The notes below the pieces were generated by a model. The model was not told the origin of the DNA. It saw only the letters and a list, made by a program, of their open reading frames with translations, and did not search any database. From the NCBI RefSeq assembly GCF_013201645.1, contig NZ_CP053842.1, positions 1,364,001-1,428,000 on the forward strand: a DNA stretch of 64,000 bases, read 5' to 3'. This DNA comes from Campylobacter corcagiensis (GTDB taxonomy: Bacteria; Campylobacterota; Campylobacteria; Campylobacterales; Campylobacteraceae). Below are positions 1 to 10,539 of the stretch, in pieces (within the stretch, counting starts at the first letter, position 1; each line of letters begins with the position of its first letter). A program made the translations under genes and the position numbers.

Positions 1-261
1 TGAAACTCTACTTTCAAGTTTTGATACTTGGTTTTGAGAACCTTCAACCACGCTTCTTAGTCCTATCATGTCCTCTTCTTGTGATTTTTGTTGAGCAATA
101 ATTTGGTCAATTCTTTTTTTGCTATCAAGAAGAACTTGCTCATTTTCTGTTAAACCGTAAGGATTTGTTGAGGCAATATTACCAGCACCAAAAACAGAAA
201 CTTCCTCTGAAAAAGAGAAGGTAACCCCAAGAAGGGTTACCAAAAAGATAATTTTTTTCAT
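1..261 (-). CDS. Tol-Pal system protein CpoB/YbgF, 5' part only
   Basis: This is the N-terminal 87 codons of a gene running off the left edge. The ATG at 261-259 opens a signal peptide (MKKIIFLVTLLGVTFSFSEE). A polar, Gln/Glu-rich stretch with coiled-coil character follows, as in the N-terminal trimerising part of YbgF/CpoB, a periplasmic factor that links cell-wall synthesis with Tol-Pal constriction. The gene follows pal with a 4-base gap, the usual last place in tolQRAB-pal-ybgF operons. The TPR region that would confirm the call lies outside the window, so the name rests on position and the N-terminal character. Confidence 0.75.
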   Translation of the reverse strand, partial: MKKIIFLVTLLGVTFSFSEEVSVFGAGNIASTNPYGLTENEQVLLDSKKRIDQIIAQQKSQEEDMIGLRSVVEGSQNQVSKLESRVS

Positions 262-265
262 ATAT

Positions 266-745
266 TTAGTATGAAACTCTAAATTCGCTTCTTCTATTTT
301 GAGCATCGCAAGATTTTGATCTTTCAGTACATACTGGATTGCTCTCACCAAAGCTTACAACATCAATTCTTGATGGATTAACGCCTTCAAATACTAAAGC
401 ATCTTTAGCTGCTTTAGCTCTTTTTAAACCAAGAGCGTAGTTATACTCATCTGTACCCCACTCATCACAGTTACCCTCAACTTTAATCTTAAGAGCTTGT
501 GCACCAGCTTGATTAAATAGTGCTGCGTTATTGTTTGCCGCTACTTTACCTTGAGCATCTACATTATATTTATCAAATGCAAAATATACATTCTGAACTT
601 GACCTTGAATTTGATTAGCAAGTGCTGCAAGTCTTTCTGCATCTGTCATCACCACACCAGTTTGTGCAACTTCTGGCTCTTTTTTGCTACAACCAGCAAT
701 CATAAGAGCAACTACTGCAACTGAAGTTAAAACTAACTTTTTCAT
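266..745 (-). CDS. pal: Peptidoglycan-associated lipoprotein Pal (Omp18-like)
   Basis: A 159-residue outer-membrane lipoprotein. The lipobox is MIAGC with the lipidated Cys at residue 19. An OmpA-like peptidoglycan-binding domain fills residues about 50-159, including the segment NCDEWGTDEYNYALGLKRA that carries the Asp and Arg expected to grip diaminopimelate. A strong ribosome site (AAAGGTGGAGAT) lies just before the ATG. Pal anchors the outer membrane to peptidoglycan and is recruited by TolA and TolB at division sites. It sits between tolB and cpoB. Length and layout match Campylobacter Omp18, so the call is firm. Confidence 0.95.
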   Translation of the reverse strand: MKKLVLTSVAVVALMIAGCSKKEPEVAQTGVVMTDAERLAALANQIQGQVQNVYFAFDKYNVDAQGKVAANNNAALFNQAGAQALKIKVEGNCDEWGTDEYNYALGLKRAKAAKDALVFEGVNPSRIDVVSFGESNPVCTERSKSCDAQNRRSEFRVSY

Positions 746-811
746 ATCTCCACCTTTATAAAATAAGATTACTCACAATTATATCATAAATTTTAAATAA
801 TTACCACAAAA

Positions 812-2035
812 TTACCAATCTATTGATTGAATTCTACCAACATTTAATGGAAACTGAAAACTTTTGTTCTCATTTACTCTAATTATACCAACAGCACTTT
901 TGTATCCTGAGTCTTTGATATACATCACACTTCCACCATCGCTTGAAAATCTTGGAAATAAGTTTTTTCCATCAGCTGTTAATTGTCTTATATAATTAGT
1001 CTGAGTCGAGATAAGATATAGGTTAAATGATCTATCTGGCTCACGACTAGAATAAACTATATAGTTGCCATTTGTACTAATTGAGTTATTATTTCTTCCA
1101 TGATATACCATTTGCTCAACTGAGCCACCATTTATATCCGTAGCAAAAACATTTGGATATCCAAGTCTATCACTTACAAAAACAACCCTACTATCGCCAT
1201 CAACAAAATTTCCACTAACATCAATACCTGGATAGTTTGTTATACGCTTTTTACTTCCGTTTCTTAAATCATATATAAATATATCAGCTTGCTCATCTGG
1301 AGCATCCGTTATAAGAAGTTTTGAACCATCACTACTAACATCAGAAGCTACAAGCATACCACTACCTTTATAAATTTTAGTTTTAGAACCACTTGCTAAA
1401 TCATATCTATAAATTGTTGGGTTTGATCTGTTTTCATAATATGTGTAATAAAATGCACTTTGAGATGCATTTGCCCATTTTGGAAATACATTTAAGCCAT
1501 CACTTAATAGCCTTTTTGTGTAAGTTAAAGTGTAATCGCCTACATATATATCGCTATCTCTTGCACTTGTATAAACTGAGTAAACTATCATACCATTCAT
1601 CCAGTCAACATCAGAATATCCTATATTTTTAACTATAGTAGATACTGCTTTGTGTGCTAAAAATGGAAATCTCTCACCACTTTCGCTAAAACTGCCTTCA
1701 TATAAGGTATTTGAGTTTTCAACTACTTTAACCTTTAAATTTAAACTCGAACTTTTATCACCTGTTAGTTCATATTTTACTACTAAACCGCCACTAAGAG
1801 CTGGGTTATTAAATGCATTTTGAAAATAAGCATTTTCAACCTCAAAAGTAGCACCAACTTTTAAATCTCCTGCCATTAGTTTAAAAAACTGATTTTGGAA
1901 ATTTGAGTCGGCTAAATTTGAACCATCCTCAACTGAAATTTTAGGCAGTGCCACACCTTGGTTAACAATTGTTGTAGTAGCATCATTTGCAAAAAGTGCT
2001 ATACAAAATGTAACAACAAATAAAATTTTTCTCAC
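812..2035 (-). CDS. tolB: Tol-Pal periplasmic protein TolB
   Basis: A 407-residue periplasmic protein with a signal peptide (MRKILFVVTFCIALFAND). It has an N-terminal alpha/beta domain of about 130 residues and then a beta-propeller made of TolB-type repeats, with phrases such as SDGSKLLITDAPDEQADIF and FSSDGGSVMYIKDSGYKSA. TolB shuttles between Pal and TolA during energised outer-membrane invagination. The gene lies 49 bases downstream of tolA and 66 bases upstream of pal. Length is close to that of the family (about 400-430), and nothing looks truncated. Confidence 0.95.
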   Translation of the reverse strand: MRKILFVVTFCIALFANDATTTIVNQGVALPKISVEDGSNLADSNFQNQFFKLMAGDLKVGATFEVENAYFQNAFNNPALSGGLVVKYELTGDKSSSLNLKVKVVENSNTLYEGSFSESGERFPFLAHKAVSTIVKNIGYSDVDWMNGMIVYSVYTSARDSDIYVGDYTLTYTKRLLSDGLNVFPKWANASQSAFYYTYYENRSNPTIYRYDLASGSKTKIYKGSGMLVASDVSSDGSKLLITDAPDEQADIFIYDLRNGSKKRITNYPGIDVSGNFVDGDSRVVFVSDRLGYPNVFATDINGGSVEQMVYHGRNNNSISTNGNYIVYSSREPDRSFNLYLISTQTNYIRQLTADGKNLFPRFSSDGGSVMYIKDSGYKSAVGIIRVNENKSFQFPLNVGRIQSIDW

Positions 2036-2084
2036 TTTAACTCCTCTAGTTGGATTTTTGGAATTGTACTATTGTTTAGTAAAT

Positions 2085-2933
2085 TTATTTTGCTAAGTCC
2101 GCCATCTTATAGGTATGAGTAAACGGCTGTCCATTTGGAGGCTTTGGAAAGTTCATACCTTCAAGCTTAGATAGAAAATCTCTAAATTTCTGATTAAACG
2201 CTGAGTCATAAGCTAACTGGGTTATTTCATAACTAAGCTTTCCGTTTGGACTAATTGTTATCTTAACCGTTGCATCTTGATTTGGTATGGCTCTATATGA
2301 TGTCCAAACTCTTGTAAGAATATTTTGGACTTCTCCACGAAATTTATTATAAACTCCTGTTGACATAGTTTTACCTGAAGATTTTTCAGATTTTTTTTCA
2401 GATTTTTGAGAACTTGTGCTTTTTTCCTTAGCAACCTTTGTTTCGTTATCACTCTTTTTTCTACTTTGGACAGACTCTTCACTTTTGGCTGCTTCATTGA
2501 TCTTGGTGCTATTTATATCAGAAAATAGATCAAGTAGTTTTGGTTCTTCTTTGGCAATTTTTATTGGCTCTGTAGAGTCTTGATTTGGAGCGGGTTCTTC
2601 TTTTTTAGGTTCTGGTTTTGGTTGTTCTTGTTTTGGTTTTGATGCTTCATCAGGTTTTTTGTGTGTAGTTTTTAATTTTTCTTCTTCAACTTCTTCTTCT
2701 GTTTCAGCTTTAATCTCACTTGGCTTTTCTAAAGCATCTTCAGGTGCAGCAGGAATCAAATCATCAATATCTGCGATTGTAACTTGATCTCTTGTTGCGT
2801 TAATATCATCCGTATATCTTACATTTTCTAAATTTTGAAAAGCTTTGTTAGATAGATAGAGAACACAAATAAGCGATATTATATATATTGATAAACTTAT
2901 TATAAAAGATAGGATATCTATAGTTTTTTGCAT
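2085..2933 (-). CDS. tolA: TolA-like energy-transducing protein (TonB/TolA C-terminal domain)
   Basis: A 282-residue inner-membrane protein. It has one N-terminal membrane segment (about residues 9-30). A long low-complexity Lys/Glu/Pro/Ser region (about 45-190) should span the periplasm, and a compact C-terminal domain (about 190-282) resembles TolA domain III or the TonB C-terminus. TolA passes proton-motive force from TolQR to TolB-Pal. It lies 3 bases after tolR in a tolQ-R-A-B-pal order. By sequence alone it could be called TonB-like; the operon position favours TolA. Confidence 0.85.
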   Translation of the reverse strand: MQKTIDILSFIISLSIYIISLICVLYLSNKAFQNLENVRYTDDINATRDQVTIADIDDLIPAAPEDALEKPSEIKAETEEEVEEEKLKTTHKKPDEASKPKQEQPKPEPKKEEPAPNQDSTEPIKIAKEEPKLLDLFSDINSTKINEAAKSEESVQSRKKSDNETKVAKEKSTSSQKSEKKSEKSSGKTMSTGVYNKFRGEVQNILTRVWTSYRAIPNQDATVKITISPNGKLSYEITQLAYDSAFNQKFRDFLSKLEGMNFPKPPNGQPFTHTYKMADLAK

Positions 2934-2936
2934 AGA

Positions 2937-3329
2937 TTATCCAAGAGTTTGTAAAGATACCTTAGAAAAACCAGCTTTTTTAAGAGTTTTTAGCACGAAG
3001 ACAACATCATCATAAAGCAAAGTCTTATCAGCTTGAATATAAACAGGGGCTTGTAAATTATACTTAGAGATAAGAAGTATAAGATTATCTCCAAATTCAT
3101 CAAAACTCATTTTACTTCCTGCTATATCAATTATCTTATCTGGTGTAACTCTAACAACTAAATCCTCTGTTTTTTCAGTAGAAATTTGTTTCTTTGACCC
3201 AATTGGCAAAAGAATATTCTCTTCATATATAACAGCTGGAGTTGTGACCATTAAAATAGCTAACAAAACGAGCATAATATCGACAAGCGGAGTTATATTT
3301 AACTCTGGCTTTTCGTCAAAATCATACAT
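2937..3329 (-). CDS. tolR: Biopolymer transport protein TolR/ExbD
   Basis: An ExbD/TolR family protein with a short cytoplasmic start, one membrane helix (PLVDIMLVLLAILMV) with the conserved proton-path Asp, and a periplasmic domain. With TolQ it forms the proton-driven motor for TolA. Two starts are possible: GTG at 3341, which lacks a ribosome site, or ATG at 3329. The ATG has a GAGAG element about six bases upstream and overlaps the tolQ stop by 8 bases, so I prefer it. Either way it is translationally coupled to tolQ. Confidence 0.9.
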   Translation of the reverse strand: MYDFDEKPELNITPLVDIMLVLLAILMVTTPAVIYEENILLPIGSKKQISTEKTEDLVVRVTPDKIIDIAGSKMSFDEFGDNLILLISKYNLQAPVYIQADKTLLYDDVVFVLKTLKKAGFSKVSLQTLG

Positions 3330-3912
3330 CAAATCTCTCACTACTATTTCTAGAATTTAAAAGTATCACATCAGCGGATCTATTTATAACGCTCATTATT
3401 TCATAAGATTTTCTCTTTAAAAGAAGGTGAAAAGTGTAAGCTGGTATTGCTACAAAAATTCCAGCACCTGTTGCAACTAGTGCCTCACTAATAGCTGGAG
3501 CGATAACACTAAGACCTGCATCCCCAGCACCCATCTTTGCAAATGTCTCAAGTATTGCTACAACTGTACCAAAAAGTCCTATAAAAGGAGAAGTTGATGC
3601 TATAATTGAAAGCCAAGTAAGTCCCGAAGTTGAGCTTTTTTCCGCCATTGCTATACAGACATTTAACTTCTCTTTTGATGCAAAGCCTGTTGCACACTTT
3701 TTAAGAACTGTAGGAGTGTTTGTAACTTTAGCACCCAAAAGAAGTGAGTCCAAAGCTTTAGACTCACTATTTAGCCAAGAATTTAGCGTTATCATCTTTG
3801 AAATCAAAATCGTAAATGTAGCTATAAAATATGCAGATAACCAAATAAGTACAAATATCGTAATAAATGCACTTCTTGAAATATAAGCTAGTAAAATGTC
3901 TATAAATTCCAC
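3322..3912 (-). CDS. tolQ: Biopolymer transport protein TolQ/ExbB (MotA/TolQ/ExbB channel)
   Basis: A 196-residue protein of the MotA/TolQ/ExbB family with three membrane segments, near residues 10-35, 100-125 and 145-165. The family stretch SPFIGLFGTVVAILETFAKM and the small-residue helix EALVATGAGIFVAIPAYTF are both visible. It forms the channel core that uses the proton gradient to energise TolA. It begins 12 bases after the atpC stop, so the tol block may be co-transcribed with the ATPase genes. The family call is certain; TolQ rather than ExbB follows from the pal/tolB neighbours. Confidence 0.92.
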   Translation of the reverse strand: MEFIDILLAYISRSAFITIFVLIWLSAYFIATFTILISKMITLNSWLNSESKALDSLLLGAKVTNTPTVLKKCATGFASKEKLNVCIAMAEKSSTSGLTWLSIIASTSPFIGLFGTVVAILETFAKMGAGDAGLSVIAPAISEALVATGAGIFVAIPAYTFHLLLKRKSYEIMSVINRSADVILLNSRNSSERFDV

Positions 3913-3924
3913 TTAAATACTCTC

Positions 3925-4305
3925 TTATAAGTTATCAAGTCTAGCTATAGTTGCAGCATAAGCTGTACTTTCACTACCCATAGACTCTATTAGCTCTTTA
4001 GCCTTTTCAATAGCTTGTGCTATTTTACCATCTTTTTTACCACCGATATATACTGCACCATCAGCAAGAACGGTAACTTTTTCTTCAGAGACTTTTAGAT
4101 ATCCCCAGTTAATAGCTACTCTTTCTATATCACCATTTAAATCAGTGACTTCAATAAGTCCTGTATCAAGCAAAGTTACAAGTGATGCATGATTTGGCAA
4201 GATGCCAAGCTCGCCTTCGCTTCCTGGAAATTGAGCTTCTTTGACATCGCCACTAAAAATCATACCTTTTGGGGTAACTATCTCAAGTATAAATTTATTT
4301 TTCAT
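3925..4305 (-). CDS. atpC: F1F0 ATP synthase epsilon subunit
   Basis: A 126-residue epsilon subunit of the F1 rotor. It has the N-terminal beta-sandwich (FPGSEGELGILPNHASLVTL is the family signature) and a short C-terminal helical hairpin. It couples the central stalk to the c-ring and can inhibit ATP hydrolysis. It lies 3 bases after atpD and is the last gene of the cluster. The C-terminal helices are brief compared with the roughly 138-residue E. coli protein. Confidence 0.95.
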   Translation of the reverse strand: MKNKFILEIVTPKGMIFSGDVKEAQFPGSEGELGILPNHASLVTLLDTGLIEVTDLNGDIERVAINWGYLKVSEEKVTVLADGAVYIGGKKDGKIAQAIEKAKELIESMGSESTAYAATIARLDNL

Positions 4306-4308
4306 AGA

Positions 4309-5706
<1,398 letters not shown>

Positions 5707-5715
5707 CTACTCTCC

Positions 5716-6609
5716 TTATTTAATCGCTTCAACACCACTGATAATCTCAATAAGCTCAGTTGTAATAGAACCTTGTCTTGCTTTATTGTAGGCAAGATTT
5801 AGCTCAGCAACTCTTTGTTTTGCATTATTTGTAGCATTATCCATTGCTGTCATTCTAGCGCTATGTTCACCCGCTAAACTATCTATCAACGCATAATACA
5901 TACTATACTCAATGTATTTAACCATAAGATCTTCTAAAATCTTAACTGCATTATCAGCTGGTTCAAATTCTATCAAAGAGTTTTCAAATTTATTACTCTT
6001 ATCAACTACTGGTGGCTCTATAGGGGCAATTGTGTTGATTCTTATCTCTTGAACGATCATATTTTTATAACCGTTATGAACTAGAATAATCTTATCTGTT
6101 TTACCACTTTTAAAATCATCAACCGCCTCTTTAATAATATCTTCAGCTTTTTCATATGTAGGTGCTGAGCTTACTCCGATGTAAGATTTATATATCTCAA
6201 CCCCTTGAAATCTAAAATACTCAATACCCTTTTTACCAACTGCCCTAAGTCTTACTTTAACCTTTTGGTCTTGATACTCTTTTATCATATTTCTTACAGT
6301 TTTTATAGTGTGAGCATTAAAACCACCACAAAGTCCCTTATCAGCAGTTACAAATAAAATATCAACTATCTTAACATCAGCTGAGGTATTAAATAGTTTG
6401 CTAAGTTCACCATCTTGCGGTACGCTATCTGCGTAGTGGGCTATCTCACTTAAGACCTCGTTTATCTTAATAGCATAAGCACTTGACTGAATAGCTGCTT
6501 CTTTAGCTCTTTTTAACTTGACATTAGAGACAAGTTTCATAGCCTTAGTAGTTTTTTCAGTGTTTTTTACGCTCTTAATCTGAAGTTTAATATCTTTTAA
6601 ATTTGCCAT
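5716..6609 (-). CDS. atpG: F1F0 ATP synthase gamma subunit
   Basis: The 297-residue gamma subunit, the rotating central shaft. The N-terminal helix ([20 protein letters not shown]) and the C-terminal helix ([17 protein letters not shown]) form the coiled coil that turns inside alpha3beta3. The Rossmann-like middle domain includes [12 protein letters not shown]. It lies between atpA and atpD with gaps of 9 bases, all on the minus strand. Confidence 0.97.
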   Translation of the reverse strand: MANLKDIKLQIKSVKNTEKTTKAMKLVSNVKLKRAKEAAIQSSAYAIKINEVLSEIAHYADSVPQDGELSKLFNTSADVKIVDILFVTADKGLCGGFNAHTIKTVRNMIKEYQDQKVKVRLRAVGKKGIEYFRFQGVEIYKSYIGVSSAPTYEKAEDIIKEAVDDFKSGKTDKIILVHNGYKNMIVQEIRINTIAPIEPPVVDKSNKFENSLIEFEPADNAVKILEDLMVKYIEYSMYYALIDSLAGEHSARMTAMDNATNNAKQRVAELNLAYNKARQGSITTELIEIISGVEAIK

Positions 6610-6618
6610 TTTATAGCC

Positions 6619-8130
6619 TTACTCTGCAGAAAATGTCGCTTTAAACTCATTTAATGCTTTTGCTAGAGTTTCTTCAGTATCTTTATCCATAGCTTTTTTA
6701 GTTCTTATGGTTTCAAAAACTTCTGGGAATCTAGCTTCAATAAAAGGATAAAGCTCAGCTTCAAATTTTCCTATAGCAGAAGCTGGAATATCATCTAAAA
6801 AGCCATTTGTTCCTGCGTAAATTATAACAGTTTGTTTCTCAACCGCTAAAGGCGAATAAGGGGGTTGTTTTAAAACTTCAACCATTCTAGTTCCGCGATC
6901 TAGCTGTTTTCTTGTAGTCTCATCAAGATCACTTGCAAACTGAGCAAATGCTTGAAGCTCACGGTATTGTGCAAGATCAAGTCTTAAAGTTCCAGAAACC
7001 TTTTTGATAGCTTTAATTTGAGCAGAACCACCAACACGGCTAACTGATAAACCTACGTTAATAGCTGGTCTAACACCTGAGTTGAATAGACCTGTCTCAA
7101 GGAAAATTTGACCATCAGTAATGGATATAACGTTTGTTGGAATATATGCTGAAACATCTCCTGCTTGGGTTTCAATAATAGGTAGAGCAGTTAAACTTCC
7201 AGCTCCAAGTTCATCACTTAGCTTACTAGCTCTTTCAAGTAGTCTTGAGTGTAAGTAAAAAACATCTCCTGGATAAGCTTCACGACCTGGTGGGCGTCTA
7301 AGAATAAGTGATAACTCACGATAAGCAACAGCGTGTTTACTTAAATCATCATAAATAATAAGTGCGTGTCTTGCATTATCTCTAAAGTACTCACCCATTG
7401 TACAACCAGAATATGGTGCAAGGTATTGAAGAGATGCTGCTTCACTAGCACCAGCATTAACTACTATAGTATAGTCCATAGCACCATACTCTTCTAATCT
7501 TTTAACTGTTTGAGCTACAGTTGATTGTTTTTGACCAATAGCAACATATATACAAATTACATCTTGACCTTTTTGATTAATGATAGTATCAACTGCTATT
7601 GTTGTTTTACCTGTTTGTCTATCGCCGATAATAAGCTCTCTTTGTCCTCTTCCGATTGGAACAAGAGCGTCAATTGCTTTTACACCTGTTTGAAGTGGTT
7701 CATGAACTGACTTTCTAGCCATAATGCCTTTAGCCTTTTCTTCAACAAACCTATACTCTTTTGCTTCAATCTCTCCTTTGCCATCGATTGGTTCACCAAG
7801 AGCATTTACAACTCTTCCTATCATAGCATCACCTACTGGAACTTGAAGAAGTTTGCCTAATCTTTTAACACTACCGCCTTCTGCAATACCCTCCATAGAC
7901 CCAAGAATAATAACACCAACTGAGTCCTCTTCTAAGCTAAGTGCCATACCTTGAGTTCCATTTTCAAACTCAACCATTTCATTTAACATTACATTTTTAA
8001 GACCATAAACACTTGCAACACCATCTGCAACTGTAATGATTTTACCTGTCTCTTCGATATTGATATCAATATCGAACTGCTCAATGCGCTCTTTTATAAT
8101 CGCACTAATCTCATCAGCTTTAATCTTCAC
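6619..8130 (-). CDS. atpA: F1F0 ATP synthase alpha subunit
   Basis: The 503-residue alpha subunit with a non-catalytic nucleotide site. The P-loop GDRQTGKT lies near residue 170. The family signature [17 protein letters not shown] and the N-terminal beta-barrel are also visible. It alternates with beta in the F1 head. The gene is 9 bases after atpH and 9 bases before atpG. Nothing unusual is seen. Confidence 0.98.
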   Translation of the reverse strand: MKIKADEISAIIKERIEQFDIDINIEETGKIITVADGVASVYGLKNVMLNEMVEFENGTQGMALSLEEDSVGVIILGSMEGIAEGGSVKRLGKLLQVPVGDAMIGRVVNALGEPIDGKGEIEAKEYRFVEEKAKGIMARKSVHEPLQTGVKAIDALVPIGRGQRELIIGDRQTGKTTIAVDTIINQKGQDVICIYVAIGQKQSTVAQTVKRLEEYGAMDYTIVVNAGASEAASLQYLAPYSGCTMGEYFRDNARHALIIYDDLSKHAVAYRELSLILRRPPGREAYPGDVFYLHSRLLERASKLSDELGAGSLTALPIIETQAGDVSAYIPTNVISITDGQIFLETGLFNSGVRPAINVGLSVSRVGGSAQIKAIKKVSGTLRLDLAQYRELQAFAQFASDLDETTRKQLDRGTRMVEVLKQPPYSPLAVEKQTVIIYAGTNGFLDDIPASAIGKFEAELYPFIEARFPEVFETIRTKKAMDKDTEETLAKALNEFKATFSAE

Positions 8131-8139
8131 TCTATCTCC

Positions 8140-8670
8140 TTATATTGCTTTTAATATATATTCACTAATGCCTTGTTTTAGCCTATCTAGCGAAAAACTT
8201 ATCTCCGAACCAAGACTTTCTAGATCAATCTTAACACCATTGTAATCTGACTTTTTATAATTAAGTGAAATTTTAGAGTCAAATTTCTTTGATAGCAGGC
8301 TTTCAAGCTCTTCAATCTGCTGGCTACTTATACTATCTTTTGAGTATATAGTTCCACTATACTCATTTTTACTAGATGAAATCCTAAAATTAATACCATT
8401 TAAAATTTTAGGTATTAAAACAAGTCTTGAGTTTTTAGAAAGTATTTTGATCAAATTTTGAAATTTCTCATCACTATCCTTTACCAAAGATAGAACCAAC
8501 TCCTCTTTTTTAGCATCATCAACTAAAGGGGAATTTATGATACCACTAAATTTATTATCTTTAAAAGCTGTAGCGATAACTTCTAAATTTGATATAGCTT
8601 TATCAAGTTCACTTTTATCAAAAGAGCTTAAAATCGCTGCTATGTATTTATCTGAAATAACTTTACTCAT
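8140..8670 (-). CDS. atpH: F1F0 ATP synthase delta subunit
   Basis: The 176-residue delta (OSCP-like) subunit, the clamp between the peripheral stalk and the top of F1. It has an N-terminal six-helix domain and a C-terminal strand/helix region. Conservation in this family is weak, so the call depends mainly on length and on its place between atpF and atpA. Its start codon overlaps the atpF stop by one base, which indicates coupled translation. Confidence 0.93.
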   Translation of the reverse strand: MSKVISDKYIAAILSSFDKSELDKAISNLEVIATAFKDNKFSGIINSPLVDDAKKEELVLSLVKDSDEKFQNLIKILSKNSRLVLIPKILNGINFRISSSKNEYSGTIYSKDSISSQQIEELESLLSKKFDSKISLNYKKSDYNGVKIDLESLGSEISFSLDRLKQGISEYILKAI

Positions 8671-9188
8671 TAGCTAGCCTTCTTATTAATAATAGATACA
8701 AGTTCATCTTGGCTAAGAGAGATACTCTCATCATTAAGAGTTTCATTTAAAATCTCACTCACAATCTCTTTTGTTGCTCTACTACTTTCAAACTCTTTTT
8801 TACTCTCATAAGCTTTTTCTAAACTACTAAACTCATAAGCAATATTTTCTTTACTCTTCTCTTTTGCACTTATTATCTCTTTTTTAGCTGCATCAATTAG
8901 GTTTTCACCTCTTGTTTTAGCAATTTCTACATCTTTTTGAGCTTGAATTTTTTTCTCTTTTGACTCTTTTAGTTTGATTTCGATATCTTCTAAGCTTTTT
9001 GCTATTCTAGCAATCCTATCATCATAAGCTTTTTTTGCAATATCTTTAAGAAGGTAAAACAAAATTCCAAAAAATACTATAAAGTTAAATGTTCTTGGGA
9101 TGAAATCATAATTTTTCTCACCGCCGTCAGCTGAAGCTAGGATAATCGTTGGCACAATAAGTAAAGCTAGATATAAAATTTTTCCCAT
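8670..9188 (-). CDS. atpF: F1F0 ATP synthase b subunit
   Basis: The 172-residue peripheral-stalk subunit b. It begins with a signal-like hydrophobic stretch (MGKILYLALLIVPTIILA), followed by a second hydrophobic helix (FNFIVFFGILFYLL) and a long Lys/Glu-rich coiled coil. The extra N-terminal segment makes it longer than E. coli b and is usual in epsilonproteobacteria. It pairs with the b' subunit encoded one base upstream. Subunits a and c are not in this window; in these bacteria they are encoded elsewhere. Confidence 0.95.
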   Translation of the reverse strand: MGKILYLALLIVPTIILASADGGEKNYDFIPRTFNFIVFFGILFYLLKDIAKKAYDDRIARIAKSLEDIEIKLKESKEKKIQAQKDVEIAKTRGENLIDAAKKEIISAKEKSKENIAYEFSSLEKAYESKKEFESSRATKEIVSEILNETLNDESISLSQDELVSIINKKAS

Positions 9189-9189
9189 A

Positions 9190-9612
9190 TTAAATCCTTG
9201 CCATTTTCTCTTTTATACTAGATCTAAAAACTGGAATGCTTGCTTTAAGACTCTCTTTAAGCTCTACTTTTTCCTTTTCTAGTTCTTGTAAATACTTACT
9301 AAAATCATCTTCTAGGCTATCTTTTTTAGCCTTGATCTCCTCGGCCTCATCTGCTTCTATTTGGCTAAGACCATCCTGCCTAACAGTTGCTGCTTCGTTT
9401 CTGGCTTTAGTAAGAATATCCTCGATCTCTTTAGCTTCAGAGTCTACTTCAGCTAAATTTTTATTAGCTGCGTCCTCATCTCGCTTGATAGCCGCATCTC
9501 TTGCATCCATAAAAGCTAGCAAAGGTTGGTAAAGCCGTCTATTTAGGTAACCAACAAGAGCTATAAAAACGATTATGGTCAAAATAAATGCACTAACATC
9601 TATCTGAATCAT
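9190..9612 (-). CDS. atpF': F1F0 ATP synthase b' subunit
   Basis: A second b-type stalk subunit of 140 residues. It has one membrane helix (IQIDVSAFILTIIVFIALVG), then a highly charged coiled coil to the end. I place the start at ATG 9612 because AAGGAGAATAT directly precedes it; a longer frame to 9633 adds seven residues without a ribosome site. Two different b genes together are typical of Campylobacterota, cyanobacteria and alphaproteobacteria. It is the first gene of the ATPase cluster, 64 bases downstream of parB. Confidence 0.93.
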   Translation of the reverse strand: MIQIDVSAFILTIIVFIALVGYLNRRLYQPLLAFMDARDAAIKRDEDAANKNLAEVDSEAKEIEDILTKARNEAATVRQDGLSQIEADEAEEIKAKKDSLEDDFSKYLQELEKEKVELKESLKASIPVFRSSIKEKMARI

Positions 9613-9676
9613 ATATTCTCCTTGATCATACAAAATCGTGCTATTCTACAATAACTTTAATGAAAAAAAGCTAAAT

Positions 9677-10537
9677 TTAGCTAATTTTATCTATTAAATC
9701 TTGAATTTGTTTTGTTTCCTTAAATTCTATTGATACTTTTTTATCTTTAATTGACACTTTACCATATCTATCAAGCGATGATTTAAGGTTTTTAATAGAA
9801 CTTTTAAATTCTTCGCTTGCAAACTCTTTTTTCTTTGGTTTATCACTATTTTTTAGCCTTTTTACTAAATTCTCAGTATCTCTTACTGTTAGCTTTTGAC
9901 CGATTATTGTATTTAAAATTTTAATCTCATCATCACTTTTAAGACCTACTAAAACCTTAGCGTGGCCTTGAGAAATTTTACCTAAATTTAGAGCTTCTTT
10001 GGTCTCTTTTGTTAAATTTAAAAGCCTTAGTGTATTTGTGATTTGTGAGCGAGATTTTTTAATGATGTCAGAAAGATCATCTTGAGTTATTTTATACTCG
10101 TCAATTAGCTCTTTATAAGAATTTGCAAGTTCGATAGGATTTAAATTTTCACGCTGAATATTTTCAATCAAAGCTAGCTCTCTTAAATTTTGAGACTCGA
10201 TATCAGCAACTATGGCTTTTATGGTTTTATCACCTAGAAGTTTAGTTGCTCTAAGGCGTCTTTCACCAGCTATTAATACATATTCGCCATCTTTTTCAAA
10301 TACAATGATTGGCTGGATAAGACCATGTCTTTGTATGCTTTGACTTAGCTCTTTTAGTGCTTCTTCATCGAAATTTTGACGAGGTTGGTATGGATTTGGC
10401 TTTATTTTACTAACTTCTATATCAATAACCATATCTTTATTAGCACCACTTTCAAATTCTTTAGTATATGCTATTTCTACATCTCCTAAAATAGCATCAA
10501 GACCCCTACCAAGTGCGCTTTTTTTATTTTTTGCCAT
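9677..10537 (-). CDS. parB: Chromosome partitioning protein ParB
   Basis: A 286-residue ParB/Spo0J protein. The N-terminal CTPase domain contains the arginine-rich box GERRLRATK, a central helix-turn-helix (about residues 130-185) binds parS, and the C-terminus should dimerise. The start MAKNKKSALGRG at 10537 has GGAG five bases upstream and lies two bases after the parA stop; an upstream in-frame ATG at 10555 is inside parA and has no ribosome site. It loads SMC and segregates origins together with ParA. No parS site was recognised in the window. Confidence 0.96.
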   Translation of the reverse strand: MAKNKKSALGRGLDAILGDVEIAYTKEFESGANKDMVIDIEVSKIKPNPYQPRQNFDEEALKELSQSIQRHGLIQPIIVFEKDGEYVLIAGERRLRATKLLGDKTIKAIVADIESQNLRELALIENIQRENLNPIELANSYKELIDEYKITQDDLSDIIKKSRSQITNTLRLLNLTKETKEALNLGKISQGHAKVLVGLKSDDEIKILNTIIGQKLTVRDTENLVKRLKNSDKPKKKEFASEEFKSSIKNLKSSLDRYGKVSIKDKKVSIEFKETKQIQDLIDKIS

Positions 10538-10539
10538 AC

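Noticed and set aside
2258-2497. A 79-codon frame inside tolA
   Set aside because: Alternative-frame product of the Lys/Glu-rich low-complexity region, with no family resemblance.
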